64,000 nt of DNA from Prunella strophiata. Taxonomy: Eukaryota > Chordata > Aves > Passeriformes > Prunellidae. Where the stretch lies: the NCBI GenBank assembly GCA_036583965.1, contig JAZBQD010000030.1:85936800-86000799 (forward strand). The letters run 5' to 3'. This document shows, in pieces, positions 50,301 to 62,569 of the stretch (position 1 is the stretch's first letter; every line of letters starts with the position of its first letter). Under the pieces are notes generated by a model. That model saw only the letters and a program-made list of their open reading frames with translations. It made no database searches and was not told where the DNA came from. The position numbers were made by a program, and so were the translations under genes.

Positions 50301-50750
50301 GGCAGTCCCAGAGGGAAGGTGTTGGAGATGAATTATGTAATACAGGCTATAATCTAGAGGCATGGTCACTTGGCCAGTTTCATGCCTACCTTCTGGAATT
50401 TCCCTTGTGCCCATATATCTTCAGTTCCCTGTTTATATGTGACAGTAACTAGTACCATAGGTTGACTTTCTGTAGTACAATTAAAATCATCCTCACAGAC
50501 TCAGAGCTGTTGCAGTGTTTGAGAAGTCTTTGGCATTGGATACTTCTGAAAACACTTAAATATCTTAGAAACCCAACAACAACCCAGAAACTTCCCTCCT
50601 TGCTAATTATCAGTAAATTGTGACTATTATTAAAACAGCATAAATCCATCAAGAGTTGGAAGTTGCCAGATCTCCTTAAGTCAGAATTTCAGTGTGGGTT
50701 CCAGGCCTCCTGTATGGAAAAACTGCATGTGTAGTGTGTGAGCGTGCACT
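44397..50750. other. AT-rich sequence without recognisable genes
   Basis: I found no gene, RNA gene or named repeat. A small tandem repeat occurs at 47455-47481. Frames of 60-118 codons occur by chance. Confidence 0.55.
47455..47481. repeat. 10-bp tandem repeat (CAGTCTTAAA)2.7
   Basis: Two full and one partial copy of CAGTCTTAAA head to tail. It is minor slippage. Confidence 0.85.
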
Positions 50751-50769
50751 TCTTGATCTCTTTTAATCA

Positions 50770-51200
50770 AGATAAAAATGGATAATGTAATAGCAGAGTT
50801 TTGAGAAAGAATGCAAATTGCTGTGCATTGCAATGAAATGTTTCCCCTTAGGATTAGAGTGCCTAGTTAGGCTCCTCAGCATGAGCTGGAGCTGATATAT
50901 GAAGCTTTTGCTTGCATAAAGACAGACAGGTTAGAGCTCAGCTGGGCCAACCGTAGGGCCTGGTTCTTCAGCACTTAATCAGGCAAAGCACCTGCAGAAG
51001 TCAGAGAGGTTTGCCCCTTAATGAGAATTACCCAGCTAAATCTCCCTCTGCAGGGCTGGCAGTGTAATCCTGCAGCAGGAAAATGATACATAAGGGCCCC
51101 TAATAAAAGTCTTAATTTGGTTTGACCACTGCTAGCATTTTAGGTCCACAATGGCCTTGGAAGTTATCAGTTGTACTTTGTTGGCCAGCACATAACGTTC
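50770..51200. promoter_or_regulatory. Candidate conserved non-coding element
   Basis: The stretch is balanced in composition, with no homopolymers, and holds many motif-like words: ATGCAAAT octamer-type (about 50811), CCTTAATGAGAATTA (about 51016), CAGCTGGGCC (about 50939), and TAAT cores. It has no transposon similarity that I recognise. This resembles enhancer sequence in gene deserts, but conservation could not be tested. Confidence 0.3.
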
Positions 51201-52584
51201 AGAGATAATTCCTCTTCAGAGCCCTCTGCTTAAACCCACTCATGTCTTTTCTGCTGCATGCAGTTTTTCTTCCACCTCTGTAACTCCTGTGGGGATGAAA
51301 GGATCTGGAACTGCCTGCCCCTTCCTTTTTTTCTTCCTATGGAAATAATAATAGACAAAAATATGTGATACTTATTTACCAAGAAAGATTAAATCATGCT
51401 ACAAATTAAAGAGAAATATATATTACGAAAGTGCAATTAAGGACTTGGACATTTGATCAAAGGTACTGCATAGCAAAAAGAGTTAATGTGGCAGATCAAC
51501 CACAGTAGCTTTGTGAGCACTCTCAGCTTTCAACAAAGGTGAGAAAGTGTGTGTTAGAGCAGCCCCAAGTGAAAAAGCCTTACCTTAAGTTTCATAATTT
51601 CACATTCTCTTTGCATTTAAAAAATGATATTACCTTGGCTCAGCTGAGGGTTGGTAAAAAACCAGTAACTGACCACAAGGCTGATACATATAAATGGGAA
51701 CAGTGTGAGGAACACTTTGAGAGCACCTCATATGACTTGCAAGTGGGACTATATTAGCTCACATCTTCCAAATGTTTTTCTTCTGCTTTAATTTTCTGTT
51801 CTGCTAAGCCATCTTACTGGTTCAGAAAAAAAAAAAAAAAGAGCAGTAAGTAAGATAGACGATCTGTTAAAGAGAAGGCTGCATTTTTAATAGCTATAAC
51901 AACAGAACTAGGGGAAGCAATAACTAAGTGGTTCATCCCTTCACAAATCTGTCAGGACACTCTCTACAGCTGCCAAAACATTAGTAATAGTGCAGAGAGG
52001 AGCCTAATATTGTTAAGTCTGAAATACAGATGCAACAAACAATTATCAATATTAGTACATAACCCTACCTAGTGAGGCCTCCTGGAAAATCTACTTTTGT
52101 CAGATTTCCACCACTAACATCAACTGATAATGTGGAGAAAGTCTTTTCCAGCCCACTAAAAACGAACTAGCCAGAATGCAATGCAAATAGAGGACTCCAG
52201 CAGGAAGAAACAAACTCGATGCCTATAAGTAAACAGAGATGAAGTATGAGTGAAGCAAAGAAAACAGCACTGACTGATGAAACTGTGAAAACTAGTAAGA
52301 CTTCCAAGAATTGTTTGAGCTCCACCCAGATGTGATGCTGCTCATGTTAAAGAAGAAGTAGATCTCCATTCCTTCCTGTGACTGCCATGTGCCAGGTGAT
52401 ACAGCTCGCATGCTCTTTGGCACAGGATGCCTACTCCTCTCAAGTAAGTGACAATAGACTTTATAGAGACATTAGGACTTCTTTGGACAACTATTTCTAT
52501 ACAGGAGTACTTTAAAAATAGGAAATAAAGCTATCCATGAAGGTCAATTAAGTAGCCCTTGGCATACTTTAATTCCTTCACTAT

Positions 52585-52620
52585 AAAGTGGGTGGCATAG
52601 CAAAAGTGGGTGGCATAGCA
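52585..52620. repeat. Exact 18-bp tandem duplication
   Basis: AAAGTGGGTGGCATAGCA occurs twice, head to tail and without mismatch. It is a recent small duplication. Confidence 0.95.
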
Positions 52621-54243
52621 ATCTTTTAGTGTTTATCACAGAGATTTCAAAGTGGACACAGAATTCGAATTTTAATTCATAAATTTAATGATTCAGAAAG
52701 AAATGCATTTACCTGTGTTGACTTTAAAATAAGTATTTAGGAAAGCAAGACTTCTCTTGTTCATGAAGAAGAAAGACCGGTTGTCAGGGCTCCAAATTTA
52801 GGGATCACTCCTCACATCTATTGCTTTGCTGTCAAAAACTTAGATTTATTTTGTAAGCACAGACTGTGTTAGGAAATAAAGATGTTAAGCCTAAGTCCAG
52901 TGAATTTTTATCGCTCTTTATCCTGTCCCCCTGTACATCAAAATCCTTGCTCTATCTTGCTGAAGTTCACCTGCATGTTTCCAAATACTGAAAATACAGA
53001 GGAAACTCAAAAAGGGATTTAACAACAACAACAAAAAAACCCAACAACAACAATAGGTAGTCTTATATATAAAAAATTGTTCTATGTATGTAATTATAAT
53101 GATAATTTCCCGAGTTCTTTCTTGAGGATACTCTAATGCCTGCAGGGGTCGCTGTGACTTCCTCAGCCCTCTACTGCAACTGAAATCAAAAAGAGCCAAA
53201 AACCAACACAAAATTATCTAAATATAAGAAAACAGCTTTATTAGTTTTTTCTCTTTAAAAAAAAAAAAATATAACATCACTATTCCATTCTTAGAGCTTG
53301 CTATCAGGACTTTGACAAATTAAAGTAATACCTTTTCTCTGATGTTTTGGTGTATGGGCAACTACATGATTTACCAGCAAGCCTAAAATTTGGCCCTCTC
53401 CACTTACCCCACGCTTTGCCTGTGGATTTCTTCAGTGTATTTCAAAGTAATCCTGGAGATAAGCATCTGAGTAATCTAGGGGATGCCCAAAGCCTCTGCC
53501 TTCCCCCCCACTCTGGTGTTTGTGCAAGCAGTGCCTGTCAGACCCTTGCAGACTGATTGCATATGTCACCTTCCCGTATGCTGGCCCTCCTTCCACTACT
53601 TTTGTGCAGTAGTAGTACAATAACTTTCCTGTACAGTGACTCTCTGTATCCATAAAAAGAAGGGGTTGGATTTTTCTCTGAAGATCACATCCCAAAGTCT
53701 TTGCTCAGCCCTTACCCTTGCAAAATCTCATTCAAATCAATGGATATTTGCATGAGAAAGCGATCACTTAAAATTAGACCTGAGTGAAATAGGGCTTGGT
53801 GAGGGAAAGGGGGAGGTAGTGGTGGGGGGTAATAGGTGCTTTCATTTCATGCAGCATAACATTTGATGCATTTGATGTGGTTTGTTATGATTTTTTCAAT
53901 CAGATTATATAAATTTTTAGATTATTTGCCTGTTGAGGTAAATTGGACTCTTAAGAATTTTTTTATATGTTTTCTACTTTCTTGAGGCTCTGCTTGCAAG
54001 ATCAATATCTTTTGTTAATAAAATATAAATAAAATCAAGATAAACACAATCAAGCAGGATAGATCACTCAGCCAGAAAACAAAATGATACAATTCAATTG
54101 CCCACCTCAGGTCAACACAGTTCTCTGTTACCAAAGGTGCTGGACATTTGGCTTGACAGTGAATGATCCAGCTGATGAGAATGTGCCAGTAAGGTCTGAA
54201 TCAAAAATGTAGGAGGGCAAGGGGAAAGAAAGGAGAGAGAGGT

Positions 54244-54270
54244 AAAAAAAAAAAAAAAAAAAAAAAAAAA
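54244..54270. repeat. Poly-A run
   Basis: About 27 A residues. Purine-rich sequence precedes it and no retroposon body is recognisable upstream. Confidence 0.9.
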
Positions 54271-55859
54271 GCCTAAAAGTTTAGGTCCAACACTCTCTGC
54301 TACCTCATAAATGTTTATTTGTTGTTCAAAGGTGCAAGCACCCAATATTTACCACTGACATTTAACAAGATGTAATAACTCTAAGCTGCCCTCATCATGT
54401 TCTGCAAGTGACAAGGGATGACAATGAAGACAATTTACGTAGGGACCAAAGAAGTCGTGCTGTAGCCCTTTTTCTGGTTGAAGATCTTGTATTTTATTGC
54501 TTCTCCACACAAAGCTTCCTGTTTATGCTTTATGCTGATGGAGTGAATTTCATCCTTCATAATTTCGCCTACCCTAGCTCAAGTCACTTAGGAAGCCTTT
54601 ATGTAGATTTTACACTTAATTAACATAACCTCATCAGACTTGGTATTTTCTGGAATTTGCACAAACTGGATGTCTTAAGAAACCCGGGCTGCAGACGAAG
54701 TTGTAAGGATTGCTGTGCTGAGAAAGAGGAAGAAAAATATTGTATACAGCAAAAAGGCAAAGAAAAACTTGGATTAGAAGATGGATTTAGTGGGTTAAGA
54801 AGTCACAGAACTTTGACAAAGCACAACTTTACTAATACAAATAAGAACCCTGAGCTGCATTTGAATTCACATCACACCACACCTGGTAAGAATTAGTCTA
54901 GCACAGCATCATCAATCATAGTGTGGTTGTCAGTTTTGACATCCTTTAAGTCTACGTTGTATGCTTAATGACTACATTACAGAAAATGTAAACAGACACC
55001 AAACATTAAGGTATGCCCTATATTTTTTTTAAAGTTGCTGTATATTTAAAATAAAACAGCACCAACAGTGTTTTATATAGAGAGTGAATTAGTAAGCTGT
55101 AAAACAAGCTGCTATAAAATGCTCAGAAAAAAATTTTCTTAAGCCAAAAATTTAAAAAAAACCCCAACAAAACAAAAACCACAAACCAAAAGAAAGCTTG
55201 AAATATTAAGGAACTTTGATAAACTCAATTAGGGAAAACAACAATTAATATTTAGAGGAAATAGACACTCTCATATTTTGCTATTGTATATTTTTTCTCT
55301 GTCAAATATCATTAAATATTATCTTTACTATACATCCTGTGGATTTTTCAGTTTGATATTGTGACCATGATTTACTAATAAGGACTCTGGAGTGACTTGT
55401 GAGCCCATTACAAGCTTTGTATTAATAATTCATAAGGGAAAAACATGCTGAAGAAGTGCTTGGGATCATGACCTAAGTGAAATGCCTGAGTTCAAACTAA
55501 AAATTTCCCAAATTCCGTTTTTATTATTAGCAGATTTCTAGAATTACAACGCTTACAAGAAAGCTTTCAGTTCTGCAGCTCAGAAGGTTGACCAGGTATT
55601 ATGACTATAAGGCCCCTTGTCTCATTTGCTTGTGTGATTTGTGATTAAAACTTCCACAGACTTCAGCGAGTGCAGGATCAGGTCCCTCAACAACTCATTC
55701 AGGGGGAAGCTTAATTTGAGATTTTAGTGAGTGTTTATTTTCTGGCTCAACAGCAGTATATTTTGGAAGTGTGAAAAATGTATGCAAAGAAGGGTCAAAA
55801 TCCAGATGTAAGAATGAATAGCAAGAATGCATTCAAAGGGTACAGGAGGAGTGAGAACT

Positions 55860-55997
55860 GTAAATACATCTGTGATTTGGTCTGTGAAAGGTAATGCTAT
55901 CTCTTTACTGAAACTGTATTGTACGTTCTTGTGGTATGTATGTAACTGCCTCTGCAGCGAAATCTAAAAGGTTTTAAAATAAAAAAAAAAAAAAAAC
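55860..55997 (+). other. 3'-end-like sequence with A-tail
   Basis: A CpG-bearing segment with words typical of 3' UTRs ends in TTTTAAAATAAA and then about 17 A residues (about 55981-55997). This could be a processed pseudogene tail or simple A-rich DNA. No coding body is visible to its left. Confidence 0.2.
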
Positions 55998-57990
55998 CAC
56001 CTCACTTTTTCTTTGTAAATTGGTTTTTTTAAGCTTCCAAAGTAAAAAGAGCCAGAAAACAATGTTTTATTTTAATTCATTTGAATAATCTTCCTCATTT
56101 CTGTGATCTATTACTCACAGATAAGAAGCACCTTGCGAATTTTATTATTACTACAAAATAGATCTTATTCAATTAGCAACTGTCACTGAAAAAAAACAGA
56201 CAATAAACCTCCAGATCTGATTAAAATGGAAAGAAACTTTGAGTGAGATGCATGATATTTGAAAACTGTTATATTTCTTTGAAAATGAGCATTCTTACAG
56301 AAATTACTTTCAAAGTTTTTTACTGAGCATGAATCAAAGACCCAAAGTTAGTTTAATTTTAGTCATCAGGAACAAAATTTGTATTGGGAACTGCCTCAGA
56401 TATCTGTAGCTTTAATTTAGCTATTTGTTTTAGGAATAATAATGTTTCAAAGCTTTGAGGGAATTCATGTCTTTTTGGAATTTTGATTTATTCCTTTAGG
56501 ATCTGAAATAATTTCTAGAACAAGGAAAAAAAAAAAAAAAAAAGAGAAGCATTCTTTACACACGTCCCAACTTTATTAAAACATACCAGCCCAGAGAAAG
56601 AAACTTCACAACTTCTTGTATTTCAGTTTGTAAAGGAGAATTTTATTATTACAACATAAATTTTACAAAACAATACAATTAAAATACTTCTACATGTTTG
56701 ATTATCACAGGTCTGGATTATTATTTAAAGTTGAGATACTTTCACAAATATGTGTGTGGGTGGCACAGTAACAAAGTTTTGAATATTAATTACTATTTTT
56801 GTAAAGCAATTCTCTTAAGTCTTTGGTCTAAGCCAACAGTCCTTACTCAAGCAAAACAACTTGAACGCTGTGGGAGTTTTACCTAGCTCAGTACTTCAAT
56901 CTCCTTAGAGATCAATAAATAATTAAAAATTTTATCTTACAAGCCACTGTGTTTTAAAATTGACTTCTTTTAAATTAATCTTTGCTTTACTTGTTAAAGA
57001 AATGGTAGAGAATTTTTCCCCTGCCTTTGTGCCTGCACCCCCTTAGAAAAGTCTGCATCCTGCAATGCTATATCCAGCCCTAGCTTGGTTCTGAAACAGT
57101 CCCATTTTTGGATTGCTTTTCCTTTAACAACCTGATTACGCTGCACGATTTACTTCCACAGTTCCAGAGCTCCTCATTACTAATTTCAATAGCAAAAACT
57201 TGCCAGAACCCCTGAGAAGCAAACCTTCAAATCTAGAATTAAATAACAGAATATATTACACATTGGACATTTTCAGGGAAACTTTACTTGAGGGAAAATA
57301 AATACAAACATCTTGTTCTGTGATCTGTAAGTAAACTGCTTCAACTGCTGTGCTGCTCCTAGAAAAGCTTTTGACAATTATGTCTTTTAAACCAAAGTTT
57401 TAACAGTGTGTTTCTGAGGCAGGCATACATACTTCATACAGTATTAATAAAGAGTTTCCTGAATTAATGAAAATGTGCTGTATTCACATATAATGAATAA
57501 GCACCTAATTAAAAGCACAGTAAAACCAGATATTGCTGTGTTTTTTTTATTTTTTTTTTATATTAATATCTATTGTATTACTTTAGCCTTTAATGTGAGC
57601 CTCTTCAGCTGACTGATGCCCAAAGGGGAGCTAACAAATCGCTCAGCTGGTGGCTGACACTGGTCCTGAAGAAAGCTAGTAAGGAACACTTTGCAGTCTT
57701 TCAGAGCCTCTACACCAGCTGTCACCCAGCTATGGGTGCTGAAAAGCTCCTGTCACTTCATCCAAAGGGATTTACTTGGTCAGAAGGAAAATTTAAATAC
57801 AAAGCATGCAGCTAAGAAGCTAGTGAAAAGGATTATGAGTGCACAAGAGCACATGTGTATAAGACACTAATACATCTTTAGGAAATTTCAGATCCCCAAA
57901 GCCAGGATTACTGCCAGAGGCAGGGTGGTATACGTACGCTGGGACCTTTACCATTAGAGTTATTATCTCCCAACTATTCAACTTTATAGG
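55998..57990. other. AT-rich sequence with homopolymer runs
   Basis: A-run of about 18 (56526-56543), T-runs near 57541-57560, no gene or named repeat. Confidence 0.55.
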
Positions 57991-57997
57991 TCTTTCA

Positions 57998-58000
<3 letters not shown>

Positions 58001-58045
<45 letters not shown>
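58001..58045. repeat. (TG)22 microsatellite
   Basis: Uninterrupted TG dinucleotides for about 45 bases, followed by ATG and a G-run of about nine. Chance frames across it on both strands are not genes. Confidence 0.97.
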
Positions 58046-58048
<3 letters not shown>

Positions 58049-58059
58049 GGGGGGGAGTC

Positions 58060-58900
58060 TTGTTGGTTGTGAGGAAGAGGAGGAGGTTGTTTAAAAAACG
58101 CTCCCCTTGTCTTCAAAAGGGGAGCAAGAAAAGACATTATTACCTATTATTCTTTAGAATTCACCTGCATTTAAAACACTTTATAGCTTTTTATTTATCA
58201 TTTACTGTTAAATATGTTGTGTGTGTGCGTGTGCACCGTTGTGCAAATGGACCCAAATGTCCAGCTGAATTGTTTAATCATGACTAAAGCAAACAAAGCA
58301 CAGCGTCTTATGCTCACCATCAGAGCTGCTGAGTGGAGGAGTTGAACACGCAGGAGAGGTGCATGGCAGGAGAGACCTGCCCAGACAAGGAGAGGGTGAT
58401 CTGTGTGATCTGGCCACCTTTGCAAACTGACACTGATGAAAATGGCACACTGGACCTGCTAGCTGAGCTTGAAGGGGAATGCCAGTGGGAAGATTGCAGT
58501 GCTACAGAGAGCTGGAAACGCTGCGCTGGAAAGAGTTGAGGGAGGGCAGTTGAATCTCAACTCTAGCCTTCTCTTCTTGTTCCTTTTATTTATTTATTTA
58601 TTATTTAAAAATTTCTCTCATAAATGTAATTTTAAAATCAGCGAAGGGAAAAAGAAAGTAATAGAAAATATGAAACAGAAGAGTAACGTCTATAAAAACT
58701 TACATTTTTTTTAGCCAGCTTAACAGTGCAGTCACACTTGACTCGGAGCAGCACCCATGCTGTTTGGCCTGTGGCGAGGTACGGCTATTCTATGTTAATA
58801 AAGCCCCTGCCCTGACCTGCTGGATGCAGGAAAGTTGATGATGATGCCAAGTTATTTAGAGGAGGAACGGAAGGCGAGACCACAGCACGAGATGCCGGCT
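58060..58900. other. Unique flank of the minisatellite
   Basis: Mixed composition. From about 58740 CpGs appear and GC rises, reaching a CpG-rich transition at 58860-58970 before the tandem array. A TTTA-type simple repeat lies at about 58585-58605. No supportable gene. Confidence 0.5.
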
Positions 58901-58959
58901 AGCACTGGCGAGCCCCGGGGAGGGTCACGCTGGCGGTGGCTGCTGTGAGCTGTGAGCTG

Positions 58960-61900
58960 GGGCGCGCAGCCCGGGCCGGCCCCACAGCCCCGGGCAGTTT
59001 CCCCACAGCCCCGGGCCCCCCCCGGCCGGTCCCACAGCCCCGCCCCAGCCCGGCCGGTCCCTCACCCCGGCCGGTCCCCACAGCCCCGGGCCGGTCCCCA
59101 CAGCCCCGGCCGGTCCCCACAGCCCCGGCCGGTCCCCACAGCCCCGGCCGGTCCCCACAGCCCCGGCGGTCCCCACAGCCCCGGGCCGGTCCCCACAGCC
59201 CTGGCTGGACCCGCAGCCCCGGCCGGTCCCCACAGCTCCAGCCGGTCCCCACAGCCCCGGCCGGTCCCCACAGCCCCGGCCGGTCCCCACAGCCCCGGCC
59301 GGTCCCCACAGCTCCAGCCGGTCCCCACAGCCCCGGCCGGTCCCCACAGCCCCGGCCGGTCCCCACAGCCCCGGCCGGTCCCCACAGCCCCGGCGGTCCC
59401 CACAGCCCCGGCGGTCCCCACAGCCCCGGCCGTCCCCACAGCCCCGGCCGGTCCCCACAGCCCCGGCCGGTCCCCACAGCCCCGGCCGGTCCCCACAGCC
59501 CCGGCCGGTCCCCACAGCCCCGGCCGGTCCCCACAGCTCCAGCCGGTCCCCACAGCCCCGGGCCGGTCCCCACAGCCCTGGCTGGACCCGCAGCCCCGGC
59601 CGGTCCCCACAGCTCCAGCCGGTCCCCACAGCCCCGGCCGGTCCCCACATCCCCGGGCCGGCCCCACAGCCCCGGCCGGTCCCCACAGCTCCAGCCGGTC
59701 CCCACAGCCCCGGCCGGTCCCCACAGCCCCGGCCGGTCCCCACAGCCCCGGCCGGTCCCCACAGCCCCGGCCGGTCCCCACAGCCCCGGGCCGGTCCCCA
59801 CAGCTCCAGCCGGTCCCCACAGCTCCAGCCGGTCCCCACAGCCCCGGCGGTCCCCACAGCCCCGGCCGGTCCCCACAGCCCCGGCGGTCCCCACAGCCCC
59901 GGCGGTCCCCACAGCCCCGGGCCGGTCCCCACAGCCCGGGTCGGTCCCCACAGCCCCGGCCGGTCCCCACAGCCCCGGCCGGTCCCCACAGCCCCGGGCC
60001 GGTCCCCACAGCCCCGGCGGTCCCCACAGCCCCGGGCCGGTCCCCACAGCCCCGGCCGGTCCCCACAGCCCCGGCCGGTCCCCACAGCTCCAGCCGGTCC
60101 CCACAGCTCCAGCCGGTCCCCACAGCTCCAGCCGGTCCCCACAGCTCCAGCCGGTCCCCACAGCCCGGGTCGGTCCCCACAGCCCCGGCCGGTCCCCACA
60201 GCCCCGGCCGGTCCCCACAGCCCCGGCCGGTCCCCACAGCCCCGGCCGGTCCCCACAGCCCCGGCCGGTCCCCACAGCTCCAGCCGGTCCCCACAGCTCC
60301 AGCCGGTCCCCCACAGCTCCAGCCGGTCCCCCACAGCTCCAGCCGGTCCCCACAGCCCGGGTCGGTCCCCACAGCCCCGGCCGGTCCCCACAGCCCGGGT
60401 CGGTCCCCACAGCCCGGGTCGGTCCCCACAGCCCGGGTCGGTCCCCACAGCCCCGGCCGGTCCCCACAGCCCGGGTCGGTCCCCACAGCCCGGGTCGGTC
60501 CCCACAGCCCCGGCCGGTCCCCACAGCCCGGGTCGGTCCCCACAGCCCCGGCCGGTCCCCACAGCCCCGGCCGGTCCCCACAGCCCGGGTCGGTCCCCAC
60601 AGCCCGGGTCGGTCCCCACAGCCCCGGCCGGTCCCCACAGCCCGGGTCGGTCCCCACAGCCCCGGCCGGTCCCCACAGCCCGGGTCGGTCCCCACAGCCC
60701 GGGTCGGTCCCCACAGCCCCGGCCGGTCCCCACAGCCCGGGTCGGTCCCCACAGCCCCGGCCGGTCCCCACAGCCCCGGCCGGTCCCCACAGCCCCGGCC
60801 GGTCCCCACAGCCCGGGTCGGTCCCCACAGCCCCGGCCGGTCCCCACAGCCCGGGTCGGTCCCCACAGCCCCGGCCGGTCCCCCACAGCTCCAGCCGGTC
60901 CCCACAGCCCCGGCCGGTCCCCCACAGCTCCAGCCGGTCCCCCACAGCTCCAGCCGGTCCCCCACAGCTCCAGCCGGTCCCCACAGCCCCGGCCGGTCCC
61001 CCACAGCTCCAGCCGGTCCCCCACAGCTCCAGCCGGTCCCCACAGCCCCGGCCGGTCCCCACAGCCCGGGTCGGTCCCCACAGCCCCGGCCGGTCCCCAC
61101 AGCCCCGGCCGGTCCCCACAGCCCGGGTCGGTCCCCACAGCCCCGGCCGGTCCCCACAGCCCGGGTCGGTCCCCACAGCCCCGGCCGGTCCCCCACAGCT
61201 CCAGCCGGTCCCCACAGCCCGGGTCGGTCCCCACAGCCCGGGTCGGTCCCCACAGCCCGGGTCGGTCCCCACAGCCCGGGTCGGTCCCCACAGCCCCGGC
61301 CGGTCCCCCACAGCTCCAGCCGGTCCCCCACAGCTCCAGCCGGTCCCCACAGCCCGGGTCGGTCCCCACAGCCCGGGTCGGTCCCCACAGCCCCGGCCGG
61401 TCCCCACAGCCCGGGTCGGTCCCCACAGCCCCGGCCGGTCCCCACAGCCCGGGTCGGTCCCCACAGCCCCGGCCGGTCCCCACAGCCCGGGTCGGTCCCC
61501 ACAGCCCGGGTCGGTCCCCACAGCCCCGGCCGGTCCCCACAGCCCGGGTCGGTCCCCACAGCCCGGGTCGGTCCCCACAGCCCGGGTCGGTCCCCACAGC
61601 CCGGGTCGGTCCCCACAGCCCGGGTCGGTCCCCACAGCCCGGGTCGGTCCCCACAGCCCGGGTCGGTCCCCACAGCCCCGGCCGGTCCCCCACAGCTCCA
61701 GCCGGTCCCCACAGCCCGGGTCGGTCCCCACAGCCCGGGTCGGTCCCCACAGCCCGGGTCGGTCCCCACAGCCCCGGCCGGTCCCCACAGCCCCGGCCGG
61801 TCCCCACAGCCCCGGCCGGTCCCCACAGCCCCGGCCGGTCCCCACAGCCCCGGCCGGTCCCCACAGCCCCGGCCGGTCCCCACAGCCCCGGCCGGTCCCC

Positions 61901-62566
61901 ACAGCCCGGGTCGGTCCCCACAGCCCGGGTCGGTCCCCACAGCCCGGGTCGGTCCCCACAGCCCCGGCCGGTCCCCCACAGCTCCAGCCGGTCCCCACAG
62001 CCCCGGCCGGTCCCCCACAGCTCCAGCCGGTCCCCACAGCCCGGGTCGGTCCCCACAGCCCCGGCCGGTCCCCCACAGCTCCAGCCGGTCCCCACAGCCC
62101 GGGTCGGTCCCCACAGCCCCGGCCGGTCCCCACAGCCCGGGTCGGTCCCCACAGCCCCGGCCGGTCCCCACAGCCCCGGCCGGTCCCCCACAGCTCCAGC
62201 CGGTCCCCACAGCCCCGGCCGGTCCCCACAGCCCGGGTCGGTCCCCACAGCCCCGGCCGGTCCCCACAGCCCCGGCCGGTCCCCACAGCCCGGGTCGGTC
62301 CCCACAGCCCGGGTCGGTCCCCACAGCCCCGGCCGGTCCCCCACAGCTCCAGCCGGTCCCCACAGCCCGGGTCGGTCCCCACAGCCCCGGCCGGTCCCCA
62401 CAGCCCCGGCCGGTCCCCACAGCCCGGGTCGGTCCCCACAGCCCGGGTCGGTCCCCACAGCCCCGGCCGGTCCCCCACAGCTCCAGCCGGTCCCCACAGC
62501 CCGGGTCGGTCCCCACAGCCCCGGCCGGTCCCCACAGCCCCGGCCGGTCCCCACAGCCCGGGTCGC
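58960..62566. repeat. GC-rich 19-bp minisatellite, about 185-190 copies
   Basis: A tandem array about 3.6 kb long. The main units on the + strand are A = CCCCGGCCGGTCCCCACAG, B = CCCGGGTCGGTCCCCACAG and C = CTCCAGCCGGTCCCCACAG, each 19 bp, with 18-bp (CGGCGGT) and 20-bp (GGGCCGGT or CCCCC) length variants. The first about 100 bp are irregular. On the minus strand each A unit carries two GGGG tracts, spaced by 7 and then 4 bases to the next unit, so runs of A units satisfy the classical G4 pattern repeatedly. Each A or B unit has two CpGs and each C unit one. No frame of the unit contains a stop codon, which creates frames of up to 1214 codons on both strands with a 19-residue periodicity. These are not genes. 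Confidence 0.98.
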
Positions 62567-62569
62567 TGA

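Larger units (their letters stand above)
51201..55860. other. AT-rich sequence with simple repeats
   Basis: No gene seen. A-runs occur at about 51825-51840 and 54244-54270, and an exact 18-bp duplication at 52585-52620. Confidence 0.55.

Noticed and set aside
58960..62566. Possibility that the array is a CRISPR or telomere-type array
   Set aside because: There are no unique spacers between repeats, and the unit is not TTAGGG-like. It is a direct tandem minisatellite.
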